Positions 43,995-52,373 of a DNA stretch of 64,000 nucleotides are shown piece by piece. This stretch comes from a virus, in the IMG/VR virus record IMGVR_UViG_3300023202_000205, positions 62,001 to 126,000 of that record; one strand, written 5' to 3'. Position 1 is the first letter of the stretch. Each line of letters starts with the position of its first letter. A program made the translations under genes and the position numbers. The notes under the pieces are model-generated. The model did no database searches and had not been told where the DNA came from. It saw nothing but the letters and a program-made list of their open reading frames with translations.

Positions 43995-44223
43995 AGTCTC
44001 GCTCTCTTTCGTGATAGGGCTCTGGATAAATGGCCAGGGTACATTTGACAATGGTGAACGGGGCTGACTTACCCGTTATACGCTCTTTGGCCAGCTCAAG
44101 CGCTTCTCCCTGTGTACGAGCGAACGTACCCCATCGGAACGCACCATGACTGGTAACAGCACAGTAACCGGGTACTGCCTGCTGCTTCACATATCCTTTC
44201 TTATACCGTGGTGGAATACTCAT
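43978..44223 (-). CDS. Small hypothetical protein
   Basis: 81 residues from ATG 44223 with GGGAGG upstream. Single alpha/beta domain with GAFRWGTFARTQGEALELAK, a pattern like small phage DUF proteins in which a Trp-containing beta hairpin precedes a helix. Function unknown. Confidence 0.6.
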   Translation of the reverse strand: MSIPPRYKKGYVKQQAVPGYCAVTSHGAFRWGTFARTQGEALELAKERITGKSAPFTIVKCTLAIYPEPYHERERDYDGGD

Positions 44224-44266
44224 GCCTACACCTCCCGTACTTCTACTGGGAGAAACTAACCGGAAA

Positions 44267-44530
44267 CTATCTGGTAGATTCCTCAACAATGTTTGGCCCC
44301 CAATGCGTCAAACCGCCTACCTTGGTAGATGCCTTCCACTTACCTCTGCTACGCTGCACCAACTTGTAGGCGCAGTCATCACAGATCAGTGCTTGAAGGT
44401 GGTCAGTATCGTTCCCACTTCCATACCCGAAGTGCATGGCGATTACACCTGCTTTAAAGAAACAACCGTCCTGGTGACAGGCGATGTGGTCTAGGCAGAG
44501 GACGCATTGTTCTTCTGTGGGTTGTCCCAT
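44267..44530 (-). CDS. Small zinc-finger-like protein
   Basis: 87 residues. CVLCLDHIACHQDGC and CDDCAYKL with an intervening His give a plausible zinc site. AGGA ribosome site. Unknown role. Confidence 0.6.
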   Translation of the reverse strand: MGQPTEEQCVLCLDHIACHQDGCFFKAGVIAMHFGYGSGNDTDHLQALICDDCAYKLVQRSRGKWKASTKVGGLTHWGPNIVEESTR

Positions 44531-44551
44531 GTGTGTATGTCCTATCGTGTG

Positions 44552-44950
44552 TTAGAATTGTTTCCCACCGTTCATGCGGGATCGGCTCTTGTTCATTCGA
44601 ATTTTAGCGAGAATGGCGTCGATCACGTTATGCCCACACCCCTCTGCGTGGTCGAGAATACGTATGATCGTATCAGCCAGCTCACTCTCAACAGACCGAA
44701 ACTCAGGTATCTTGTCATCGGGCGGATTCCCATGCCGAAGCCCTTCGAGAGCCTCCGACAGCTCGCTGTGATGGAGGGCAATCATCTCGCCCTCGTTTCG
44801 TTCTGCGTCCCAAAACCCCTTTTCCTTGGCAGTCTCGTGAATCTCCTCTTGAAGAGATCTTAGACCGAGCCGTATATGCTCATATCTGTAGGTATTCAGC
44901 ATGTCCTCCGTGAACCCCACTTCCTGTAGGTCGTCATCGAGTGGTCCCAT
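44552..44950 (-). CDS. MazG-like nucleotide pyrophosphohydrolase
   Basis: 132 residues. The all-alpha NTP-PPase signature is present: Glu63-x2-Glu66 in HSELSEALEG and Glu90-x2-Asp93 in SELADTIIRILD. These four acidic residues bind magnesium in MazG and dUTPase-2 families. Such enzymes cleave (d)NTPs to monophosphates plus pyrophosphate; in phages they may clean nucleotide pools or lower ppGpp signalling. Upstream residues KEKGFWD are also typical. Confidence 0.85.
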   Translation of the reverse strand: MGPLDDDLQEVGFTEDMLNTYRYEHIRLGLRSLQEEIHETAKEKGFWDAERNEGEMIALHHSELSEALEGLRHGNPPDDKIPEFRSVESELADTIIRILDHAEGCGHNVIDAILAKIRMNKSRSRMNGGKQF

Positions 44951-44959
44951 ACGTGTCTC

Positions 44960-45931
44960 CTAGTCCTCGTGATCAGCCTCCGCTGCCTTGGCAACGGTAA
45001 GCAGTTCGGTGATGAGTTCGAGCTTCTGCTTGTGGGCCTTCTTCAGGTAGGCGGGGGTACGGCGATCAGAGCGCTTGCGCAGGTCGGCGAGCATGTCAAA
45101 GGTGCCACTACCCATCGTTTGGGCCAACACACCTCCGATACCGTCTGCCTTACTGAGCAGATCAGCCGCGTAGGGCAACAATGTGAGAATCAGTGAGGTC
45201 ACGTCGTCTCGGAACATCTGCAGACGTCCTTCGATAGCATCTGCCAGCTCAGCATCTCCTTCTCCAGCTAAGGCTCGCGCAAGTAGCTCCTTGAGCTCAT
45301 CAGAGGTCTCCCACGCGAAAGCTTGGTACCTGCGCTGGCCTGTAACGACCCCTATCGAAGTAAGCCACCCCTGAAGGGTACGCGCCGTCTCAAGGGCGTG
45401 CACGACGGCAGGCTGCTTGCGTGCCTCGACCTGCGCACGATAGACAGCCATAGCCCGCTCCTTGTCCATCGCGCGTGCTACGGCGGCAAAGAAGTCACCA
45501 CTGATTGTATTATCAACTCCCCGCTTGGTTGCCTGCTTCTTAACAACCAACCGCCCCTTCTGGGCAAGCATCCAACCACAGCCCTCGGGAACCTCATCAG
45601 CTGCATTGACGACACCGGGCGCTGTGACGTACCAGAACATGTGACTATTGTCCATGAACCACGCGTTCTTATGGGGATTGTTGATTTCGCTCAAGAAATC
45701 ACTACGGCTGACCTTGACCTCAAAGGCCTCACGATGGATACCGTCACTTGGCCACATGCTGAATACCATAGCGTCGATCCACGTCGACTTGTGTGCAAAC
45801 CCTGTCGCCGGCGCTACCTGTTCGACGAAGACGTAGCGCTTCGAGTTGCCGTTGCCGGTCTTGTCGTAGCGCTCGCGCAGGAGGTCGATGACCTCCTCGG
45901 CCGTCCACTTATGCTTCTTGGCTTTGGCCAT
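44960..45931 (-). CDS. PD-(D/E)XK nuclease candidate, MmcB-like N-terminus
   Basis: 323 residues from ATG 45931 with GAGAGAGGG upstream. Residues 50-100 hold the nuclease core: Asp53 (WIDAMVF), then Glu71-x-Lys73 in REAFEVKVSRSDFL and a following NSHMFWYVTAPG strand. The EVKVSRxDFL block is close to MmcB-type DNA-repair proteins. Metal-dependent DNA cleavage is the expected chemistry. The C-terminal 200 residues are helical and unassigned. It sits in the nucleotide-metabolism part of the region. Confidence 0.65.
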   Translation of the reverse strand: MAKAKKHKWTAEEVIDLLRERYDKTGNGNSKRYVFVEQVAPATGFAHKSTWIDAMVFSMWPSDGIHREAFEVKVSRSDFLSEINNPHKNAWFMDNSHMFWYVTAPGVVNAADEVPEGCGWMLAQKGRLVVKKQATKRGVDNTISGDFFAAVARAMDKERAMAVYRAQVEARKQPAVVHALETARTLQGWLTSIGVVTGQRRYQAFAWETSDELKELLARALAGEGDAELADAIEGRLQMFRDDVTSLILTLLPYAADLLSKADGIGGVLAQTMGSGTFDMLADLRKRSDRRTPAYLKKAHKQKLELITELLTVAKAAEADHED

Positions 45932-46250
45932 TTGCACCCTCTCTCTTGAGCTCGCCCAGGATCCGCTTGGCGATCGATGTTGGGTTGGCGTTCACGCCAT
46001 GCGTCCCAATCGCTGATTTCACGCCATTGGCAATAGCTGCCAAGCTGAATGGCCCTGTCAGACACCTGACGGCCGCCTTAGCTGCTTCTTTGGTCAACTG
46101 TCTCGGGCCCGAGAATCTACAGTTCGGGCACTCCAACTGCCAGGTAGCAGGGTTCACCGGGTGGTTCAGTATCAGGTCAAAGGTCAGCGGGAACCCGTGC
46201 GCGTTGAAGGCATGCGTGACCATATCAGCGTTGCAGTGCGGGCATTTCAT
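45909..46250 (-). CDS. Zinc-ribbon hypothetical protein
   Basis: 113 residues from ATG 46250, overlapping the previous stop as TGATG. N-terminal ribbon MKCPHCNADM ... LECPNCRF with CxxC pairs about 35 residues apart, then a basic helical C-terminus. DNA or RNA binding is possible. Confidence 0.6.
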   Translation of the reverse strand: MKCPHCNADMVTHAFNAHGFPLTFDLILNHPVNPATWQLECPNCRFSGPRQLTKEAAKAAVRCLTGPFSLAAIANGVKSAIGTHGVNANPTSIAKRILGELKREGANGQSQEA

Positions 46251-46441
46251 CACCTATGATGCTCCATATTCGTGATCATCTCTGCTTCCTTATCTCTGAA
46301 TGAGATGCCCATCACGAACCACCACTGAGGCCCTCCCCGTTCGATCTGCTCAGGCAGGAGTCCGAGATCCCACAGCGCGCTGATCAAGTGTGGCGTGTCG
46401 TTGATGTGATTCAGCATTTCTTGTTGGGTTTGCTCATCCAT
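46250..46441 (-). CDS. Small hypothetical protein
   Basis: 63 residues, helical N-terminus (QQEMLNHINDTPHLISALWD) and QWWFVMGISF. Coupled to its downstream neighbour by stop/start overlap. Confidence 0.55.
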   Translation of the reverse strand: MDEQTQQEMLNHINDTPHLISALWDLGLLPEQIERGGPQWWFVMGISFRDKEAEMITNMEHHR

Positions 46442-46442
46442 C

Positions 46443-46703
46443 CTAGTCTTCCTCTTCCAAAGGAGGGTGACATATAATCTGTCGAGAGAAAGCGTCAGCC
46501 TTTTTGATGACCGCCTTGGCCCGGTCGGCTAGCCGACCATCCTTGTTCATCGCAAAAGCGACGGTGCTCTCCTTCGAGCCGCTGGACTCCAGCTTACTCA
46601 ACTGGCTCCGGGCGTTGCTTTCGATCCGCTTATGCAGGAATCCCTGCTCAATCCGGTCGCGAATCTTCTGCACCTCTTCCTGCCGTCTTTTGGTGTCAGA
46701 CAT
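46443..46703 (-). CDS. Small helical hypothetical protein
   Basis: 86 residues from ATG 46703 (AAGGAAA at good spacing; ATG 46709 is too close). Highly charged helix (RRQEEVQKIRDRIEQGFLHK). Unknown role. Confidence 0.55.
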   Translation of the reverse strand: MSDTKRRQEEVQKIRDRIEQGFLHKRIESNARSQLSKLESSGSKESTVAFAMNKDGRLADRAKAVIKKADAFSRQIICHPPLEEED

Positions 46704-46718
46704 GTGCATTTCCTTGTG

Positions 46719-47003
46719 TTAGGGCGTAATAAACCCCGTCTCGCCGGTGGTGAGTGCGATGCTGTCCTGTCGGAAGTCGGCAGCCGCCCGACGAAGACCT
46801 TCACGCAGCTGATGCAACTCGGCTGCATGGATCTCGACGACGAAGCAAGCATTCTGCCAAACTGCGTCGGGTATCGAATACCCTGAGAAGTGGATCTGCC
46901 CCAGCTCTCTCAGCACGGTATGCACGCGCCGGCAGAACAGCGCCCAATCGTGCTGGCCGAGCTTGTCGTCGGTGTTCCCAACCTGGATGACGGCGGTCAG
47001 CAT
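46719..47003 (-). CDS. Small hypothetical protein
   Basis: 94 residues from ATG 47003 with GGAGG upstream and TGATG overlap with the previous stop. Alpha/beta with TAVIQVGNTDDKLGQHDWAL and a helix-rich end. The pattern suggests a dimeric small fold, not recognised. Confidence 0.6.
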   Translation of the reverse strand: MLTAVIQVGNTDDKLGQHDWALFCRRVHTVLRELGQIHFSGYSIPDAVWQNACFVVEIHAAELHQLREGLRRAAADFRQDSIALTTGETGFITP

Positions 47004-47422
47004 CACGGAACCTCCATCACTTGGTCCGGCCGCACCAGATAGGTCCACAGCCGCGGAGGCTGCACCCAATCCTCACCTTCTTCGCCCGGCTCGCCACAAT
47101 ACCCCTGCCCGCTATCGAGCAGGAAGCGGACTTGTCCATCGTCGCAGGTCACGTATTGGCCGAAGTGCGCCTCGTAGAACAGCGCCGGCGAGCCATCGGC
47201 CTTCCGGTGGTTGAGTTTGGTGACAATGCTCAATCCGAGCACGGCACTATCGCCCCAACGGCCGTTATCTGGAAAGGTGTCGGGATTGTCTTCGTCGAAG
47301 ACTACCCACTGCGGAATGGCGCTGGCGGCAAGCAGATCGTCAAGCACAGGGCCAGGATCCTCGCCAGCGTCGAGAAACGCATTAAGAGTATCAACGGGTT
47401 TGGCAAGCTCTGGACTGGTCAT
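47003..47422 (-). CDS. Hypothetical protein
   Basis: 139 residues, acidic, beta-rich C-terminus (FGQYVTCDDGQVRFLLDSGQ, WTYLVRPDQVMEV). Overlaps the start of the larger neighbour by 4 nt. No family recognised. Confidence 0.6.
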   Translation of the reverse strand: MTSPELAKPVDTLNAFLDAGEDPGPVLDDLLAASAIPQWVVFDEDNPDTFPDNGRWGDSAVLGLSIVTKLNHRKADGSPALFYEAHFGQYVTCDDGQVRFLLDSGQGYCGEPGEEGEDWVQPPRLWTYLVRPDQVMEVP

Positions 47423-48717
47423 GGATTAACTCCTGTTTCGTCAATGTTCTGTAAGGCACCTTCGGCGATGTTGGCCAGCTGATACGCCAGGTCACCCTGT
47501 TCTAATGTGAGGTTGTCGTGACACACACTGTGGATCTTACCCAACGTATCGAGCGCGCCCTTGAGACCGGCCAATGCTCGTGACAACGGATGCTCCGGGC
47601 ATGTCTTGATGTGTTCGGCCAGCGCCTCGGCAGGCACCTGCTCATCACCAGGCCCGTAGCGGTGGCCACAGTAGACGCAGTTGATGTAGAGCTTGGTCTG
47701 CAGGTCGTTGACCCACTTGCGCAGGTCACGCACGCGCTTCACGAGGTCGGACAAGCGCTGCAAGCCGAAGTGCGGGTCGTCCTCGTCGTACTTGCCGTCG
47801 AGCGCCTCCTCGAAGCGCATACAGGCGCCTTCGACGCCGGTGTCATTACCACGCCACCACCTTGGGTCGGTCTCGTCGTAGATCTCGTCGTCGGCCCACT
47901 GCTTGTAGCGTTCGAGCTCGGCCTCGGCTTCATAAGCACGAGACGCTGGGACCATCGGTATCTCCTGCATGATCTTACCGATCTTCAGAGGTGGCTCATC
48001 TGGCGGCCGCGGCAGGTCCGGATCAAGTGCATGCGCCGCCCACTTCTGCATCCACTGCGCTGTCGGGTCCTCGTTGCGGCCAGCGCCACGGATCTTCTCC
48101 AACGCCTCGGTGACATGGATGTGCGGCTTGTGCGGCGTAATCGAACTCGGCACCGCGGGCAAATGTCTGAGTGGGTTGTCCGCCGGTGGTAGTTGAGCAT
48201 TCCGCTCCAGCGCCTGCTCTCCAAGCTCAGAAAGATATGCCATATCACGTTGCAGGCCGGGGTTTCTGCTCATGGCCTCCCGCACGTCCTCTAAGGCCTT
48301 CTGCAGCTCAGGCCCGGAGGCCCTGGCGGCGAGCGCAGCGTCTTCGATCGACTGCGGCCAAACCTGGAAGCCGTGATCGATGAACCACTTTATGACCTGC
48401 AGGTTGGCGACATTGTCGCCCATGTAGTCGATGACTTCGCCAACGCGGATCTCGTAGTGGTAATAGTCCACTTCGCGGTCCATGGACTCGACGGCCACCT
48501 TGAAATGCAGGTGCTCCTTCCGCATGGCGCCGGGGTCGGCCGCGTAGAGGTACATGCCATACTCGGGGTGGTAGCTGACCTTATCGCCATGGTCGTCATC
48601 ATCGTCGTCTTCGTCGGCGAGCACGATGCCGCTGAAGTCGAAGGCGCCGGCGGCCTGGCAGATCTCGAGCAACTCGTCGATCTCGTTTGGAGTGAGTTGG
48701 GTGACGCTAGTTCGCAT
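47419..48717 (-). CDS. Large accessory protein with zinc-binding C-terminus
   Basis: 432 residues from ATG 48717 (GAGGGAA upstream); the ATG at 48762 has no ribosome site. Acidic Asp-rich stretch near 36-42, a beta region with HPEYGMYLYAADPGAM, and near the C-terminus CVYCGHRYGPGDEQVPAEAL, HIKTCPEHPL, a CxxC...HxxxC zinc motif found in assorted phage accessory proteins. This stretch looks more G/C-rich at third positions than its neighbours, which might mean recent acquisition. Confidence 0.65.
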   Translation of the reverse strand: MRTSVTQLTPNEIDELLEICQAAGAFDFSGIVLADEDDDDDDHGDKVSYHPEYGMYLYAADPGAMRKEHLHFKVAVESMDREVDYYHYEIRVGEVIDYMGDNVANLQVIKWFIDHGFQVWPQSIEDAALAARASGPELQKALEDVREAMSRNPGLQRDMAYLSELGEQALERNAQLPPADNPLRHLPAVPSSITPHKPHIHVTEALEKIRGAGRNEDPTAQWMQKWAAHALDPDLPRPPDEPPLKIGKIMQEIPMVPASRAYEAEAELERYKQWADDEIYDETDPRWWRGNDTGVEGACMRFEEALDGKYDEDDPHFGLQRLSDLVKRVRDLRKWVNDLQTKLYINCVYCGHRYGPGDEQVPAEALAEHIKTCPEHPLSRALAGLKGALDTLGKIHSVCHDNLTLEQGDLAYQLANIAEGALQNIDETGVNP

Positions 48718-48877
48718 AAGGATGTTCCCTCTGGGAGATCGGACTGGGTAAGTCACCTCCATTTGGTGTTGCGCGTTCCTTGGGAGTCGCCTCCCTTATT
48801 GTCCCACCCATGGTTGCGGCCTCGGTAAGATCATCTACACGGATCTCTCGACTACCGACCTTGACAACATAGCTCAT
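48707..48877 (-). CDS. Small protein, 56 residues
   Basis: ATG 48877 overlaps the previous stop as ATGA, with a strong AAGGAG site. Basic N-terminal half with KVGSREIRVDDLTEAATMGG, then a Pro-rich tail. Overlaps the next gene by 11 nt. Confidence 0.6.
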   Translation of the reverse strand: MSYVVKVGSREIRVDDLTEAATMGGTIREATPKERATPNGGDLPSPISQREHPYAN

Positions 48878-49089
48878 AGTTCTTGCTCCTTTGGATTCTC
48901 ATGGTCCGTCACCGCTGACCCAGGCGGTAGCTCACCAAAAAGACGCTCAGCAAGATAGCGGATATTTGTTCGGATCCTCCGCTTCAACCTGCGACCATTC
49001 TCCGTAAGCTCCTCCTCCGGTTGGATACCGTAGGTCGTTACCAAGAATGTAATCTCACCCCACATCTCTTGCTCTTCGCTTTCAGTCAT
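48874..49089 (-). CDS. Small hypothetical protein
   Basis: 71 residues, AAGGAG site. Helical and charged (ENGRRLKRRIRTNIRYLAER). Coupled to both neighbours by overlaps. Confidence 0.55.
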   Translation of the reverse strand: MTESEEQEMWGEITFLVTTYGIQPEEELTENGRRLKRRIRTNIRYLAERLFGELPPGSAVTDHENPKEQEL

Positions 49090-49201
49090 GGCGCTCCTTC
49101 AACAACGACTGACGTCGTCTCCGACGCTCCCTCGCTAACTTGGTGTATAAATACCAAGTAGTGGGTGCTCGCTTTGTTACCTTGATCCTGTGAGCTTTCA
49201 T
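49082..49201 (-). CDS. Very small basic protein
   Basis: 39 residues, GAGGGGG 2-3 nt before ATG 49201. Arg/Lys-rich (KLARERRRRRQSLLKERHD), overlapping the next start. First gene 18 nt below the double palindrome at 49220-49252. Confidence 0.5.
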   Translation of the reverse strand: MKAHRIKVTKRAPTTWYLYTKLARERRRRRQSLLKERHD

Positions 49202-49219
49202 AGCCCCCTCGTAGTAAAA

Positions 49220-49235
49220 GTGTTCACGCGAACAC
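49220..49235. promoter_or_regulatory. 16-bp palindromic operator-like site, copy 7
   Basis: GTGTTCACGCGAACAC, 18 nt upstream of ATG 49201. A degenerate second site, TGTCCGCGTGAACA, follows at 49239-49252, giving a tandem pair 19 nt apart. Confidence 0.85.
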
Positions 49236-49418
49236 AGTTGTCCGCGTGAACAGGTGTTGAGTTAAGAATGCCCTATGCCCGCCTGGTGAGACAGGAGATT
49301 GTGTCCACCTTGTCGTCACACAGGTAAGCCGCCTGATCGAAGAAAACCCAGAAACTCTTGCCATCTTTCGCCTCGACTATCAAACTTTGCACCCACTCCC
49401 CCTCGTCGGGTCGCGTCT

Positions 49419-49454
49419 GTCACAGATACCAAGCCTCTGAGCGGGCATATCAAG
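49419..49454. repeat. Single 36-nt repeat copy with altered end
   Basis: Matches the array repeat over the first 30 nt, but the end reads CATATCAAG instead of CATAGCGAG. In the 278-nt gap between genes, same orientation as all other copies. No hairpin partner follows. Confidence 0.7.
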
Positions 49455-49479
49455 CGCACCACGCCGCTGATCTTGGTGG

Positions 49480-49776
49480 TTAGCTGGCCCCCGGCACCCC
49501 ATAGTTCTCATGGATCCACTGCAGCGCAGGCAGGCTCGTGTTACGGATCGCTTCGTGCAGCTCCTTCACGTAGTGAGTCTCGCCGTCGTGCATGTGGACG
49601 AACTTCGGGCAAGCCCACAGCTCGACGGTAAGGCCTTCGGCGTGATACGTTATCGCAGTGTAATGGTCGGCCTCACCTTGCTCACGGCGGTCTTCCGTCA
49701 AACGAATGAGCAGAACCGCCATATCGCCCAGTGAGAGGTCCTTGAGGATCTTGGCGGCCGTCTCTTTGGTCTTCAT
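49480..49776 (-). CDS. Small hypothetical protein
   Basis: 98 residues, start coupled to the previous stop as TGATG. Helix-rich N-terminus and a beta hairpin (TAITYHAEGLTVELWACPKF). No family known to me. Confidence 0.6.
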   Translation of the reverse strand: MKTKETAAKILKDLSLGDMAVLLIRLTEDRREQGEADHYTAITYHAEGLTVELWACPKFVHMHDGETHYVKELHEAIRNTSLPALQWIHENYGVPGAS

Positions 49777-50201
49777 CACGTCTCCTGGTGTTCCGTGGCG
49801 CCGGGAGAAGACTGGCTACCACTGATGTCGGTGTGACCGCAGTCGTCCTCATCATCAGTTACCTGCATAATGATCGGCTCGCCGGTCGCCGGGCACGGGA
49901 CCCAGTGGGTCCATTCATCGGACCCGCCAGCTGGGCGGCTGAACTTCCGGAAGGTCAGGTCGGAATGCGTGCCGCCGCATCGCGCGCAGTCACGCACGGT
50001 AACAGGCCGCGGGAAGCGCTCAGCGTTATCGGAGCCGTGAGCTGCGGCCTCCAAGCGAGCAACAACGCAGTCGTCATCGTGCCCTTTGCCCGTGTGGTAA
50101 GCGGGTCCGCCGCATAGTGAGCAGTTGGCGTCCACCTGGTTAGTCAGCTTGACGATGGCATCACGTGCTTCACGTAGGAGTTCGGCAGTTGGTTGTGTCA
50201 T
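49776..50201 (-). CDS. Cys/His-rich hypothetical protein
   Basis: 141 residues from ATG 50201 (AAAGGAT upstream). CSLCGGPAYHTGKGHDDDC and CARCGGTH are two probable zinc sites. The first, with an acidic HDxDC, is a common arrangement in small phage proteins. Acidic C-terminus. Confidence 0.65.
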   Translation of the reverse strand: MTQPTAELLREARDAIVKLTNQVDANCSLCGGPAYHTGKGHDDDCVVARLEAAAHGSDNAERFPRPVTVRDCARCGGTHSDLTFRKFSRPAGGSDEWTHWVPCPATGEPIIMQVTDDEDDCGHTDISGSQSSPGATEHQET

Positions 50202-50285
50202 TGATCGATCCTTTGGTAGTTGCATAGGTTGATCACAGAACCCGATCACGCCGTGTTCTTCGGCGGCTTGCGTCTCACGCTTCAC

Positions 50286-50543
50286 CTACTCCCCTTCCAA
50301 TATGGTCATCTCCCCGTCTCTCACCTGCTGCTGCAGCGCATCTCGCTCGAAGGTGAGGGCGCGGACGGTTTCGACCAGTTCCGGTGCAGCGGCAAGTAGG
50401 TCTGCGTCCGCACGGGATATCAGACCTCCTAGATACCCGTGACCGACAGGGCCGTAAACGTCCCAGGATTGCTCCTGTTCGTTCCACACGGCATGATACG
50501 GCCCCGGCGTGTACCCAGTGGGTAGATCTTCAGATGTCGGCAT
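50286..50543 (-). CDS. Small hypothetical protein with aromatic N-terminus
   Basis: 85 residues from ATG 50543, perfect AAGGAGG site. Pattern YTPGPYHAVWNEQEQSWDVY then ARADADLLAAAPELVETVRAL-like sequence (as ISRADADLLAAAPELV), a frequent phage protein layout of unknown function. C-terminal coiled coil. Confidence 0.65.
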   Translation of the reverse strand: MPTSEDLPTGYTPGPYHAVWNEQEQSWDVYGPVGHGYLGGLISRADADLLAAAPELVETVRALTFERDALQQQVRDGEMTILEGE

Positions 50544-50727
50544 CGTTGGCCTCCTTTTGACGATGGGTTTGAGCGTCCTCTCTCCCGAGTTCGTAGTACC
50601 TGAGGTAACGCTTACCCCAGGTTCGGGCAACATGGCCCCGCCCGTCATAGCGGCCAAGAGCCTCGTCGATGTAACCGTGGCTGGCACAAAAGCTACCTAT
50701 TACTGGGTCGAGAGGTCGTTTACTCAT
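50530..50727 (-). CDS. Small protein sharing a duplicated segment with 52233-52373
   Basis: 65 residues. The N-terminal PLDPVIGSFCASHGYIDEAL recurs in the 46-residue protein at 52233-52373, nearly identical also at DNA level. The C-terminal half here is Arg/Gln-rich and different. Unknown function. Confidence 0.6.
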   Translation of the reverse strand: MSKRPLDPVIGSFCASHGYIDEALGRYDGRGHVARTWGKRYLRYYELGREDAQTHRQKEANDADI

Positions 50728-50969
50728 AGAATACGAACCTTCTCACGGATTTTGCGTCGTGCATAGCTGCTTGGATCGTTTTTCTCCCACCCAAAGAGCC
50801 AGCACTCATCGTCAACGATCTTCCCGTCCTCGAAGATCAGATCCCCACTCATTTTGCGTGCCATTGCTGCCGCGCCCAAATTAGGGTAGTTCCCGAAATC
50901 ATAGTACTCGATAATCTCCCCGGTCCGACCCTCGCGTAGACCTAGAATGTGGTATCCAGTCAGTTTCAT
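50724..50969 (-). CDS. Small hypothetical protein
   Basis: 81 residues from ATG 50969 (AAAGGAAAGG upstream). Alpha/beta, with YHILGLREGRTGEIIEYYDF and WLFGWEKNDPSS. Overlaps the next start. Confidence 0.55.
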   Translation of the reverse strand: MKLTGYHILGLREGRTGEIIEYYDFGNYPNLGAAAMARKMSGDLIFEDGKIVDDECWLFGWEKNDPSSYARRKIREKVRIL

Positions 50970-50994
50970 GGTACCTTTCCTTTCTTTACATAAC

Positions 50995-51321
50995 CTAAAT
51001 CCAGTTGGTGGCTGCGTCACTATCTGAAATGTCTTCCCCAGTCGCCATTAAATGCGTGCTGCGATTGCATGCTTCACGCCACTCGCGCAGGACTCGCATG
51101 AAGGCATCAGCCAGATCAATGCTCTTGCCGTCATCGTCCTCGTCGTAGTTGTCATCGACAAGACCACGCTTCACAGCTTCCTTGAGTGCAGAAAAGATGT
51201 CCTGCTCGTTCTCGTTCACGAACTGAACAATGGCGTATTGCTTATTGTCCTGCTCTCGCACAAGATCCATCAGGCGCTTCTGCTTGGCTTCTGTATTCAC
51301 GTTGGGCATAAAATTAGTCAT
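50995..51321 (-). CDS. Small acidic hypothetical protein
   Basis: 108 residues, AAGGAG site. Helix-rich, with a very acidic NYDEDDDGKSIDLADAFMRV centre. Not recognised. Confidence 0.6.
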   Translation of the reverse strand: MTNFMPNVNTEAKQKRLMDLVREQDNKQYAIVQFVNENEQDIFSALKEAVKRGLVDDNYDEDDDGKSIDLADAFMRVLREWREACNRSTHLMATGEDISDSDAATNWI

Positions 51322-51379
51322 AGTTCATTCTCCTTCAGTGTTCGAATGGTTAAAACGAGGGTCTCTTATAGTTTTAGCG

Positions 51380-51709
51380 TTAGCGGGTTGGTGATTCTAA
51401 ATATTCCTGGAATGCCTGCTCCGGTGTTCTATCAACCAGGCACTTCTCTTTGAGCCAGAATGTGTATTCCATATTTTTTGAGCACCCGACGAACTTTTCA
51501 TAGGTGGCCTGGAGTCCAGGGCAGCCGCATATTGGACACACCGGAATGATTCCTGATCTCGATGTCTTGGTCCAGTCGTCCGTCCAGTACGCGCAACGCG
51601 CGGAATACCAGACCATCCGATTATTATCGCGGTCTGTAGTGGGTCGGCCTTCGGCGGTCTGGAATCGCGGCTCTTGCATCTTGTTATTCCTATTACGAGT
51701 GTCAGTCAT
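51380..51709 (-). CDS. Small zinc-ribbon-like protein
   Basis: 109 residues from ATG 51709 (GGAGAAGCA upstream). CAYW and CPICGCPGLQ motifs plus a conserved-looking Trp/Arg block. The first codons overlap the neighbour by 8 nt. Confidence 0.6.
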   Translation of the reverse strand: MTDTRNRNNKMQEPRFQTAEGRPTTDRDNNRMVWYSARCAYWTDDWTKTSRSGIIPVCPICGCPGLQATYEKFVGCSKNMEYTFWLKEKCLVDRTPEQAFQEYLESPTR

Positions 51710-51926
51710 TGCTTCTCCACTCCTCTCGAGCTTTAGCGCGAACTTCTTTACATTGGCACTCGTCGGTGCACCACCCGTCGATGTCAAACGAATGCTTACA
51801 GAAGTCGGGGTCGATCTCATCTCCGCTGGGTTCGTACCCCTCGCATCTCTTCATCTCTGCTTCAGGGTAGCACCGATTTTTCGGAGAACACGCTAGGTAC
51901 TTTCCGTTGAATTTACATAGATGCAT
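51702..51926 (-). CDS. Small cysteine-rich protein
   Basis: 74 residues, GAGGAG site. Eight cysteines (LCKFNGKYLACSPKNRCY, DGWCTDECQCKEV). Probably binds zinc. Confidence 0.6.
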   Translation of the reverse strand: MHLCKFNGKYLACSPKNRCYPEAEMKRCEGYEPSGDEIDPDFCKHSFDIDGWCTDECQCKEVRAKAREEWRSND

Positions 51927-51950
51927 TATTTCTCCTCAAAGGTTCAAAGG

Positions 51951-52229
51951 TTATGTTTCCTGATCGATAGTAAATCCGCGAATCGTCAACCCGCCGGTAA
52001 AGCAGATGTAAGACTCCCTGGAATTGCCGTGGCCACAGCAGGCATTGGTCACGCCGGGAAGGTGACCTAGGCACGGATCTGGCAAGCCGTCTGCGCTACT
52101 ACCGTGCTTACCGCACTGACCGCAGGGGCGATCGGCCCACGTCTCTACCGTGAGCTCGTCGTCGTCACAAAAACGCCATTCGCCATCGGCGTCCTGATAT
52201 ATGGGCCATCCTCGCAGAGTGTCAGTCAT
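51951..52229 (-). CDS. Conserved zinc-binding phage protein
   Basis: 92 residues. PCGQCGKHGSSADGLPDPCL, then GVTNACCGHG and ESYICFTGGLTIRGF, form a family pattern I recognise from many phages: two CxxC-like clusters and a conserved GxxIRGF end. Binding of one or two zinc ions is expected; the biological role is unknown. Confidence 0.75.
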   Translation of the reverse strand: MTDTLRGWPIYQDADGEWRFCDDDELTVETWADRPCGQCGKHGSSADGLPDPCLGHLPGVTNACCGHGNSRESYICFTGGLTIRGFTIDQET

Positions 52230-52232
52230 AGA

Positions 52233-52373
52233 TCATTCCTCCATGAAGCCTTCCGGCGGTATTCTCGACTCATTATAGGTTCTTAGTTCTTCTGAAATTC
52301 CAAGTGCCTCGTCGATGTAACCGTGGCTGGCACAAAAGCTACCTATTACTGGGTCGAGAGGTTTCTTACCCAT
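52233..52373 (-). CDS. Short duplicated-segment protein
   Basis: 46 residues from ATG 52373 inside the end of the previous gene. Starts MGKKPLDPVIGSF and continues like the 65-residue protein at 50530, then diverges. Either a functional mini-gene or a recombination remnant. Confidence 0.5.
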   Translation of the reverse strand: MGKKPLDPVIGSFCASHGYIDEALGISEELRTYNESRIPPEGFMEE

